Below are positions 14,990 to 21,898 of a stretch of DNA of 31,872 bases, in pieces. Source of the stretch: Candidatus Benthicola azotiphorus. GTDB lineage: Bacteria > Gemmatimonadota > Gemmatimonadetes > Palauibacterales > Palauibacteraceae. Each line of letters begins with the position of its first letter. The first letter of the stretch is position 1. Under the pieces are notes generated by a model, which saw nothing but the letters and a program-made list of their open reading frames with translations, was not told the origin of the DNA and made no database searches. The translations under genes and the position numbers were made by a program. The DNA lies in the NCBI GenBank assembly GCA_947581745.1, contig CANPVW010000069.1, forward strand, positions 1 to 31,872, given 5' to 3'.

Positions 14990-16237
14990 ATGAGAAAGAC
15001 CATGTCCTGGTGCGCCGTCCTTCTGTTCGCGGCGGCCTGCGGAGGTGCAGCGGACGGCGGGGCGGGTTGGACCGGAACCGTCGTGGACAGCGCCGGTGTG
15101 CAGCTCGTCCGGAACTCGTCGCAACCGGTCTGGGGAGACGGGGATGCGTGGGGGTTCGAGGAAGTCCTGACGATCGGCGAGGCGGCCGGTGATCCCGACT
15201 ACCAGTTCGGACAGATCGCCGGACTCGACGTGACGTCTGACGGACGCATCCTCGTACTCGACAACCAGGCACAGCACGTGAAGGTCTTCTCACCCGACGG
15301 AACGTTCGAGCGCACGGTCGGCAAGGCGGGATCGGGGCCCGGCGAGTTCGGCCCCGGGGCCGCGTTGCTCATGGTCGGCACCGCCGACACGGTGATCGTC
15401 CCCGACGCCGGCAACCAGCGCGTCAACGTCATCCTGTTGGACGAGGGCGAGCAGACGAGCTTTCCCCTGCATTTCGAGGAAGGCATCCCGATGCGTTGGC
15501 AGATGTCGAATTCGGGCGTGCTCGTGGCGCACAGGCGGGCTCTGAATCTGCCGAACCAGGAGGCCGTGGACGTGGACCTCATCGCCCGCCAGGCCTACGA
15601 CGGCAGCATCATCGATACCCTGGCGACCCCGCCGCGGGGTGAGACATTCTCGTTCGGAGGCGGACTGCCCGCGTTCCACCTCTTCGCTCCCGAGCCGACG
15701 TGGACCCTGCTCGAAGACGGCTCGTTCGTGTTCGCGATGAACAACGAGTTCAGGATCACCGTGTCGGACCTCGACGGCAACGTGCAGAGGATCATCACGA
15801 TGCCGCACGAGTCGATCCTCGTCTCGGACGAGGACAAGCAGATCATCACCGAGCTCATCATGCGCCTGATGGAGCAGCAGGGGGTGCCACCCCAGGCCCT
15901 GGACATGATCGAGCAGAGCGTGACGTACGAAGACTATTTTCCGGCCTTCACCCAGCTGTTCGGCGGCCCGCAGAACAGCCTGTGGGTGCAGCGGGTGGGA
16001 ATCCCGAGTGACATGACGCCGGACGAGCGGGAGAACTGGAATCCGATGCTCGACCAGGGCTCGGACGACTGGGACGTGTTCGATGCGGAGGGACGCTACC
16101 TGGGCGCGGTCACGATACCCGATCGCTTCAGCCCCTTCTCTCTCAAGGGCGACCTGCTCTACGGCGTCTGGCGGGACGAGTTCGAGGTGCAGTACGTGAA
16201 AGTGCTCCGGATCACGGGACTGACCGGTACGGCCTGA
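14990..16237 (+). CDS. Six-bladed beta-propeller lipoprotein (copy 2)
   Basis: The 415-residue product is a clear paralogue of the preceding gene. It has the same length, a lipobox Cys at the identical position 17 (LLFAAAC), and blocks shared almost word for word (TIGEAAGDPDYQFGQIAG, KAGSGPGEFGPG, RENWNPMLDQG, YGVWRDEFEVQYVKVLRITG). The middle region (residues about 165-310) has diverged much more than the ends. Both copies probably form one transcript that ends at the hairpin at 16261-16288. Function unknown; tandem copies suggest diversified binding. Confidence 0.88.
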   Translation: MRKTMSWCAVLLFAAACGGAADGGAGWTGTVVDSAGVQLVRNSSQPVWGDGDAWGFEEVLTIGEAAGDPDYQFGQIAGLDVTSDGRILVLDNQAQHVKVFSPDGTFERTVGKAGSGPGEFGPGAALLMVGTADTVIVPDAGNQRVNVILLDEGEQTSFPLHFEEGIPMRWQMSNSGVLVAHRRALNLPNQEAVDVDLIARQAYDGSIIDTLATPPRGETFSFGGGLPAFHLFAPEPTWTLLEDGSFVFAMNNEFRITVSDLDGNVQRIITMPHESILVSDEDKQIITELIMRLMEQQGVPPQALDMIEQSVTYEDYFPAFTQLFGGPQNSLWVQRVGIPSDMTPDERENWNPMLDQGSDDWDVFDAEGRYLGAVTIPDRFSPFSLKGDLLYGVWRDEFEVQYVKVLRITGLTGTA

Positions 16238-16260
16238 CGGCCAGCGACAGGGATCGCGGG

Positions 16261-16288
16261 AGCGGGGCGTCGAAGCGGGCGCCCCGCT
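16261..16288. terminator. Bidirectional hairpin terminator
   Basis: AGCGGGGCG (16261-16269) and CGCCCCGCT (16280-16288) form a perfect 9-base stem with a 10-base loop between two convergent stop codons (16237 and 16304). A short TTT follows a few bases later on the plus strand. Confidence 0.7.
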
Positions 16289-16303
16289 TCGCGTTTCGGG
16301 TCT

Positions 16304-17077
16304 TCATTCCCCGCTCCGCATCCGACCTCGGACCCGCTCCATCACTTGCGCCGCGCAGTCGATCCCGGCCGGCGTACGCGAGCCGTGCCAGCTCAGCATC
16401 TCGCCGTCCACGATGTGGAAGATCTCCGGCGCCAGCCCCGTGGCGCGGCTGATCTCGTCGATGTGCCGCTCCTGGAACGGAAACGGCTCGGTGGAGAGCA
16501 GCACCGCATCTGGCCCCGCGGCCGCGATCTCCTCCGGCTCCACTACCGGGTAGCGTTTCGGCCGGCCGGCGAAGACGTTCATCCCGCCCGCCAGGCTCAA
16601 AAGGTCGCTGATGAACGTGTCCTCGCTCACGCTCATCAAGGGCTGCCGCCAGATCAGGTAGGCGTAGCTGACCGGCGGACGGCCCTCCGACGCTTCCCGA
16701 ACGCGGCGGGCGGCCTCCTCGATTGCCCTCGATATCCGCTCGGCCTCGTGCGGTCGCCGCACCGCCTTCCCGATCGAACGCACCATCGCCGCCGTGTCGA
16801 TTGCCGTCTTCGGGAAGCTGCTGTGACAGGCCACCCCCGCGGCGCGCAGAGCTTCGGCGTCTTCGAGCCGGTTCTCTTCCTCGTTGAGCAGCACGAGGTC
16901 GGGCGAGAGCTCCACGATGCGGTCGATCTTCGGGGTCTTGGTCCCGCCCACTTTCTCGATCTCACGCAGGCCCTCCGCGGGATGGACGCAGAACTTCGTC
17001 ACGCCGACCAGCTCGTCGCCGACTCCGAGGTCGAACACGAGCTCGGTGAGACTCGGGCACAGCGATACGATTCGCAT
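16304..17077 (-). CDS. BtuF-like helical-backbone metal receptor without signal peptide
   Basis: The 257-residue product matches periplasmic-binding-protein class III (BtuF/FhuD type): MRIVSLCPSLTELVFDLG at the start, VGVTKFCVHP, then GGTKTPKIDRIVELSPDLVL (residues 44-63), and a long connecting helix near 105-130. BtuF captures cobalamin for an ABC importer. Here the first residues are already the first strand of the fold, so no signal peptide exists, and no permease or ATPase is nearby. It may be a cytosolic corrinoid or metal-complex receptor, or the export signal may have been lost. It starts right after a terminator-like hairpin that follows the peroxidase gene. Confidence 0.82.
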   Translation of the reverse strand: MRIVSLCPSLTELVFDLGVGDELVGVTKFCVHPAEGLREIEKVGGTKTPKIDRIVELSPDLVLLNEEENRLEDAEALRAAGVACHSSFPKTAIDTAAMVRSIGKAVRRPHEAERISRAIEEAARRVREASEGRPPVSYAYLIWRQPLMSVSEDTFISDLLSLAGGMNVFAGRPKRYPVVEPEEIAAAGPDAVLLSTEPFPFQERHIDEISRATGLAPEIFHIVDGEMLSWHGSRTPAGIDCAAQVMERVRGRMRSGE

Positions 17078-17105
17078 GTCACCAACGGTACCGGGCGGAT
17101 GCGAA

Positions 17106-17137
17106 ACGGGCCAGCGCCCCAGAGGCCGCCGGCCCGT
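17106..17137 (-). terminator. Terminator-like hairpin after the peroxidase gene
   Basis: Read on the minus strand, a 7-base perfect stem (ACGGGCC with GGCCCGT) with an 18-base loop is followed by TTTCGC. It lies between the peroxidase stop (17189) and the BtuF-like start (17077), suggesting that these two genes are separately transcribed. Confidence 0.4.
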
Positions 17138-17188
17138 CTTGGCCGTCCGAACTCGCGCCCCCGGCAGCCGGTGGGCCGTGGCCGCGGA

Positions 17189-18313
17189 TCAGCGCAGGTC
17201 GGTTCCGAGTCCCAGCCACGGATCGGGCTTTGGAGTGTCCGGGGTATGCACGGGCAGCACCGGGTATTCGACCACGGGCTGCGTCCCGGTCAGTGAGGCC
17301 AGGAAGGCCCTGATCTCGGCCCTCTCCACCGGAGTGAACTCCCTCCCGAGCTGGGCCTCCCCCATCACACCCACCGCCTGCTCGAGGCTCCACACCTTTC
17401 CCTTGTGGAAGTACGGGGCCGTCAGCTCGATGTTGCGCAGGACGGGCACCTTGAACGCGAATTCGTCGTTCGGATTTCCGGTCACGTTGAAGCGCCCGCG
17501 GTCTTCCGGCGGCAGGAGCTCGACGCCCGGGTTGCGCACGGCTCCGAATCGCTGATAGCTCGTCCCGCCCAGCAGGATGCCGCCGTGACAGGCCGTGCAG
17601 CCCGAGTCCATGAAGAGCGCCAGGCCGATCTGCTGCTCTTCGCCGAGCGCCGCGTCGTCACCGAGCAGATACTGGTCGAACGGCGAGCCCGGCGTCACGA
17701 GGGTCGCCTCGAACGCCTCGATCGCGCGAGCCATGTTCTCGAACGACACCGGGTCCTCGTAGTCCGGGAACGCCTCCCCGAACATCGCCACGTACTCGGG
17801 AATCGACTTCAGCGTCGCGACGGTGCGCTCCGGCGAGCTGCTCATCTCGACCGACGCCTGCACGGGTCCCTGCGCCTGCTCCATCAGGTCGGCCGCGCGG
17901 CCGTCCCAGAACTGAGCCAGGTTGTAGACGGAGTTGAGGACCGTGGGTGCGTTGCGGGGGCCAGCCTGCCAGCCGTGCCCGATGGACGTCTCCATCAGGT
18001 CCACGCCGCCGAGGCCGAGATTGTGGCACGTATTGCAGCTGATCAGCCAGCTCTGAGACAGACGCGGGTCGAAGTACAGCTTCTTCCCGAGCTCCACCTT
18101 CACCGGCGTGATCGGATTGCCTTCGAGCTCCGGCGGCTCGGCCGGAAGCGGTTCGAACATCGCCTGCGCCCGCTCCATGAGGGGGCTCGAGGCCTCGCCC
18201 CCGGCGGCGACCGCCTGCGCCGACCCGTCGGCGGTCGAAGCCTCTTCAGCCGGCGTGCACGCCCAGGCGAGCGCCAGCGACACAACGACGACGGCCAGAT
18301 CTCGGATCTTCAC
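17189..18313 (-). CDS. Diheme cytochrome-c peroxidase / MauG-family lipoprotein
   Basis: I place the start at the GTG at 18313, which has a GGGGGGA ribosome site and opens directly into a lipoprotein signal (LALAWAC, Cys19), giving 374 residues. Residues 20-60 are an Ala/Glu/Ser-rich linker. Two c-heme motifs follow: CNTCH (93-97) and CTACH (239-243), with the family segments LGKKLYFDPRLS (75-86), RNAPTVLN (120-127), FWDGRA (135-140) and PVLRNIELTAPYFHKG (290-305). Known role of the family: reduction of hydrogen peroxide by cytochrome c in the periplasm, or MauG-like oxidation of a protein partner. The residue before His303, often Met, is Phe302. The two-heme architecture is intact. Confidence 0.93.
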   Translation of the reverse strand: MKIRDLAVVVVSLALAWACTPAEEASTADGSAQAVAAGGEASSPLMERAQAMFEPLPAEPPELEGNPITPVKVELGKKLYFDPRLSQSWLISCNTCHNLGLGGVDLMETSIGHGWQAGPRNAPTVLNSVYNLAQFWDGRAADLMEQAQGPVQASVEMSSSPERTVATLKSIPEYVAMFGEAFPDYEDPVSFENMARAIEAFEATLVTPGSPFDQYLLGDDAALGEEQQIGLALFMDSGCTACHGGILLGGTSYQRFGAVRNPGVELLPPEDRGRFNVTGNPNDEFAFKVPVLRNIELTAPYFHKGKVWSLEQAVGVMGEAQLGREFTPVERAEIRAFLASLTGTQPVVEYPVLPVHTPDTPKPDPWLGLGTDLR

Positions 18314-18609
18314 GGTTCCCCCCTGCTCTCGCGTCCGTTTCCTGCGCAAGCCCATCGGTTCATCGAGTGAGCCGCTACAGCATCCATGCCAGCGTACGCA
18401 GCGTCGGCCTCGCGTCGGACCGGCTCACACAACACCTTAGCGGAACGACAATTGGGGTGATGGCGACCGCCCGGAGTCCGGGATGCCGGCGGGCGGGCGG
18501 ACCGGGCGAGGGGCGTTTTCGGTCCGAAAGCGTCACATCGTCCCGCGAGATCCGAAGAATAGCGGGCAGCGGCGTGTAGATAAGACGAACACCACACGGG
18601 GGCTGCCAC

Positions 18610-19830
18610 ATGCTGATGTACTCGACGTGCATATTCTGCAATCACTCGCTCGGCAGGAACGAGGCGCTGGAGATCTTTCCCGTCGGGAGGCGGATCTCGT
18701 TCGACGCCGCCAAGGGCCGGCTGTGGGTGATCTGCCGGAAGTGCGAGCGCTGGAACCTCTCCCCCCTGGAGATCCGCTGGGAGGTGATCGAGGAATGCGA
18801 ACGCCTCTTTCGCGACACGCGGCTCAGGGTCACGACCGACAACATCGGGTTGGCGAAGCTCCCCGAGGGACTCGAGCTCGTGCGGCTCGGGAAACCGATG
18901 CGCGGAGAGTTCGCGGCCTGGCGCTACGGCGACCAGTTCGGTCGGCGACGACGACGCTCGATGATCTACACGACGGCGGGAGTCGGAGCCGTGGGGGTGA
19001 TCGTCATCGGCGGCGCCGCGCTCGGGGCTTCGCTGGGCGGTGGCTACTGGGGATACTCGCAGTTGATACGCTGGGTCATGAACGAGCGCATCGCTTCCCG
19101 GATCCGTCACCCCGAGACGGACGAGAAGATCAAGGTCCAGCTCAAGCACCTGGAGAAGTCACGCTTCATCCCGACGGGCGCTCCCGGTGAATGGGAGCTC
19201 CACGTGAACTACGCGCGCGGTTGGAGCAGCGGGTTCAGCAGTGGCAGCGGAGAGACCCTCGTATACCGGGGCGAGGACGCGGTGGACATCGCCGGCAAGC
19301 TGATGGCGCGGGCGAACCGCTCCGGCGGCTCGAAGAAGACGATCGACCAGGCCGTGCGGCGCATCGAGAGTGTCGGCGACCCGGAGTCCTTCCTGAACGA
19401 GGCGGTGAGAGAGTCCGAGCGCCTGCGGCACGAGAAGGCCGGAGACAACCCGAAGAAGCTCGCGAAGGCCACCGCGGGTTCGCTGGCGAAGCTGCCGGGT
19501 GACATCAGGCTGGCGATCGAGATGGCGACGCACGAGGAAGCCGAGCGCCGGGCGATGGAGGGCGAGCTGGAGACTCTGGAGACGGCGTGGCGAGAGGCCG
19601 AGGAGATCGCCGGAATCGCGGACAGCCTGCTCGTGCCGGTCGAGGTGGATGAGTTCCTCGACTCCGAGAGGGAGCGCGCGGCGGCCGGGCCGCGCATCAT
19701 AGTCCCTGCGGGGGCCGGTGTCTCGGCGCCCGGGGAGCGGTTTGCGACCTCCGGCGGCGCCGGCGGGTCGGCTCCGGGAACGGACGACAATCCGGGGGAA
19801 TCACCGGAAGGCGGAGACGAAGTCGAATGA
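18610..19830 (+). CDS. Zinc-ribbon membrane protein of unknown function, first gene of a long operon
   Basis: The product has 406 residues. Cys7-x2-Cys10 and Cys42-x2-Cys45 form a likely zinc ribbon at the N-terminus. Five arginines (112-116) lead into a single Gly/Ala-rich transmembrane segment at about 118-142. The rest is soluble: a segment with HVNYARGWSSGFSSGSGE (residues about 198-215), then long charged helices (about 250-345, LGRLR-like Glu/Arg-rich) and a disordered Gly/Pro/Ser tail. By the positive-inside rule the zinc ribbon is probably cytosolic, though this is uncertain. I do not recognise the family. Its stop overlaps the GNAT start (ATGA), tying it to the operon. No obvious enzyme motif. 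Confidence 0.8.
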   Translation: MLMYSTCIFCNHSLGRNEALEIFPVGRRISFDAAKGRLWVICRKCERWNLSPLEIRWEVIEECERLFRDTRLRVTTDNIGLAKLPEGLELVRLGKPMRGEFAAWRYGDQFGRRRRRSMIYTTAGVGAVGVIVIGGAALGASLGGGYWGYSQLIRWVMNERIASRIRHPETDEKIKVQLKHLEKSRFIPTGAPGEWELHVNYARGWSSGFSSGSGETLVYRGEDAVDIAGKLMARANRSGGSKKTIDQAVRRIESVGDPESFLNEAVRESERLRHEKAGDNPKKLAKATAGSLAKLPGDIRLAIEMATHEEAERRAMEGELETLETAWREAEEIAGIADSLLVPVEVDEFLDSERERAAAGPRIIVPAGAGVSAPGERFATSGGAGGSAPGTDDNPGESPEGGDEVE

Positions 19831-20312
19831 GCGACGTCACGATCCGTCCGATCCGATCGGAGGACGACCCGGTCCTCCGTCGGGTCCTGATCGAAGTGCT
19901 GACCGAGGTCGGAGCGACGGGGGAAGGGTTTTCGGACCAGGATCCCGAGATCGCGGCCATGTCGGTCGCCTACGACGGTCCGAAGGCAGCCTATCTGGTC
20001 GCGGAAGTGGACGGCGAGATCGTCGGCGGAGCGGGGGTCGGCCCTCTGCCGCGGGCCGAGTCCCACGTGTGCGAGCTCAGGAAGATGTATCTCCTCCCTT
20101 CCGCGCGGGGTCTCGGCGTTGGCCGCTCGCTCCTGGAACGCTGCCTGCACGAGGCGCGGCGACTCGGTTACCGCGAGTGCTACCTGGAGACACTGGCGCA
20201 GATGGATCGGGCGCGAGACCTTTACGAACGTTTCGGCTTCCTCCCCCTGGAGGCACCCATGGGCGATACCGGGCACTTCGGCTGTAACCGGTGGTACTCG
20301 TTGAGCCTTTGA
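19827..20312 (+). CDS. GNAT-family N-acetyltransferase
   Basis: The 161-residue single-domain protein has the GNAT acetyl-CoA signature: strand four ending in ELRKMYLLPSARGLGVGRSLL (residues about 83-103), with Arg94-Gly-Leu-Gly-Val-Gly as the pyrophosphate loop. Motif B follows near 130-140 (ARDLYERFGF). The N-terminus IRPIRSEDDP is typical. Family members transfer acetyl from acetyl-CoA to an amine. The target is unknown. The start overlaps the preceding stop by four bases, and its 3' end overlaps the likely ApbE start. Confidence 0.92.
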   Translation: MSDVTIRPIRSEDDPVLRRVLIEVLTEVGATGEGFSDQDPEIAAMSVAYDGPKAAYLVAEVDGEIVGGAGVGPLPRAESHVCELRKMYLLPSARGLGVGRSLLERCLHEARRLGYRECYLETLAQMDRARDLYERFGFLPLEAPMGDTGHFGCNRWYSLSL

Positions 20313-21367
20313 TATCTTCGAGCAGGGAACGCGAGCCCGACCTGCGGACGGCGCTGCTCGACCTCGGATTCGAGTCCGTTCGTCCGGAACCCGTGCATCT
20401 CGAAGACACGATCCTGCCCACCGGCGATCACAAGCTCGTCGTCGATCGCCGGGCGATGAGCACTCGGGTCTCCATCGCCGCGATTCATCATTCCCGACAT
20501 CTGCTCGAGGACGCCTTCGGCCGCGCCTTCGAGGAGATGGAGCGCCTGATCGACGTCCTGAGCCGCTTCGAGCAGGCGTCGGCAGTTGGTGTGCTGAACT
20601 CCGAGGGGCGGCTGACCGGTCCTCCTCCGGAGCTCGTCTACCTGCTGGATCGATCCGCCGCGCTGCACCGGGCGACTGACGGCGCCTTCGACGTCACCGT
20701 CCAACCTGTCGTGGACCTGCTGCATCGCTCCCAAGAGGTTGCTGGCGGTGGGGCGCCCGATCCGCTCGAGTGGCGGGATGCGATGGATCGCACCGGGGCC
20801 GACGCGCTGCGCGTGTCCCCCACCCGGATCTCGTTCGATCGCGGCGGGATGGGGATCACTCTCGACGGAATCGCGAAAGGTTACATCGTGGACGCGATGG
20901 CCGCGGTTCTCGAGGTGCATGGAATCGAGCGCTACCTGATCGATGCCGGTGGCGACATTCGCGCCTGCGGAGGCAGAGAAGACGGAGCCGGCTGGCTGAT
21001 CGCGGTGCGGGACCCGCGGCACGGAGGACTCGTGCCGGGATCCTTGCGACTCCGTGCGGGCGCCGTCGCGACCTCCGGCGGCTACGAGGCGCGATACGAC
21101 CCGGATGGATCCTGGCACCACATCGTGAGCTCGCGCTCGGGACGCTCGCCGACCGCGGTTCTGAGCGTCACGGTCGCCGGTCCGAGCGTCTATTCCGCCG
21201 ATGCGCTGGCCACGGCCACGCTTCTGATGTCCCCGCGCGAGGGAGTTCGCTTCATCGACTCGCTGCCCGGATTCGAGTGCATGGTGATCGATGCCGCGGG
21301 GCGCCAGGCGCGTTCCGCCGGCTGGGCCGGACTGACCGCGACTTCCCAGGAAGAAGGTGAGAGATGA
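20291..21367 (+). CDS. apbE: FAD:protein FMN transferase (ApbE family)
   Basis: ApbE enzymes attach FMN from FAD to a Thr or Ser of target proteins. Counting from the GTG at 20291 (358 residues), the fold begins near residue 55: RRAMSTRVSI, then LSRFE (90-94), ATDGAFDVTVQPV (128-140), the Mg/FAD motif LDGIAKGYIVD (191-201), LIDAGGDIRACG (216-227), TSGGYE and ADALATATLL. The usual His-x-x-Asp-Pro-x-Thr-Gly is HHIVSSRSG, with Ser for Asp. The start is uncertain: GTG 20291 overlaps the GNAT gene by 22 bases, TTG 20309 and GTG 20393 are alternatives. None gives a signal peptide, while most ApbE proteins are exported. The DoxX gene overlaps its stop by four bases. Confidence 0.88.
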   Translation: MVLVEPLISSSREREPDLRTALLDLGFESVRPEPVHLEDTILPTGDHKLVVDRRAMSTRVSIAAIHHSRHLLEDAFGRAFEEMERLIDVLSRFEQASAVGVLNSEGRLTGPPPELVYLLDRSAALHRATDGAFDVTVQPVVDLLHRSQEVAGGGAPDPLEWRDAMDRTGADALRVSPTRISFDRGGMGITLDGIAKGYIVDAMAAVLEVHGIERYLIDAGGDIRACGGREDGAGWLIAVRDPRHGGLVPGSLRLRAGAVATSGGYEARYDPDGSWHHIVSSRSGRSPTAVLSVTVAGPSVYSADALATATLLMSPREGVRFIDSLPGFECMVIDAAGRQARSAGWAGLTATSQEEGER

Positions 21368-21867
21368 AATCGGAATACTCGGGCGCCCAGCTTACCGCGC
21401 TCGTGGCCCTGCGCTTCGCCATCGGGTGGCATTTCTTCTACGAGGGCGTCTCCAAGGCCGTGAACGCGTACTGGACGTCGGCCGGATTCCTCGAACAGTC
21501 GCAGGGCTTCCTGTCAGAGTGGTTCGTGGACCTGGCGTCGAACCCCTCCACCCTGGCGGTGGTCGACTTTCTCAACGTGTGGGGACTGGTCCTGGTCGGG
21601 CTCGGCCTGATGCTGGGCGGGTTGACGAGGACGGCGGCCTGTTTCGGGATCCTCATGCTGATCCTGTATTACCTCGCGACGCCACCGTGGCCCGGCTTCG
21701 TCTACGCGATCCCGGCCGAGGGCGCCTACCTGATCATCAACAAGACCTTCATCGAGCTGTGCGCGTTGCTCGTGACCCTGTTCTTCCCGACCGGGAAGAT
21801 CATCGGGCTGGATAGGCTGGTGCGGCTCGCCCGGGCCCGCGGCTCGGTCCAGGAATCCTACGCATGA
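21364..21867 (+). CDS. DoxX-family membrane protein
   Basis: The 167-residue protein has four predicted membrane spans and the DoxX signature LRFAIGWHFFYEGVSKAVN (residues about 18-36), then GLVLVGLGLMLGGLTRTAACFG. DoxX-type proteins occur with quinone-linked oxidoreductases, and some take part in electron transfer to quinones or terminal oxidases. In this operon it sits between an FMN transferase and an exported sugar-type oxidoreductase, so it may pass electrons to the membrane; this is inference. The extracytosolic loop after span one (YWTSAGFLEQSQGFLSEW) is family-like. Starts by ATGA overlap with apbE. Confidence 0.88.
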   Translation: MKSEYSGAQLTALVALRFAIGWHFFYEGVSKAVNAYWTSAGFLEQSQGFLSEWFVDLASNPSTLAVVDFLNVWGLVLVGLGLMLGGLTRTAACFGILMLILYYLATPPWPGFVYAIPAEGAYLIINKTFIELCALLVTLFFPTGKIIGLDRLVRLARARGSVQESYA

Positions 21868-21898
21868 CGCCCACTCGCACAGCGACGGAGGACGAGAC

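Noticed and set aside
13529..15277. Long open frame of 582 codons on the minus strand opposite the propeller genes
   Set aside because: It lies exactly antisense to two genes with clear lipoprotein signals and propeller motifs. Its translation is rich in His, Arg and Asp with no domain, a typical shadow in GC-rich DNA.
21364..21390. SGAQ near the DoxX N-terminus as an ApbE flavinylation site
   Set aside because: The acceptor Thr or Ser after Gly-Ala is Gln here, and this segment looks typical of DoxX proteins in general. Noted only as a partial match.
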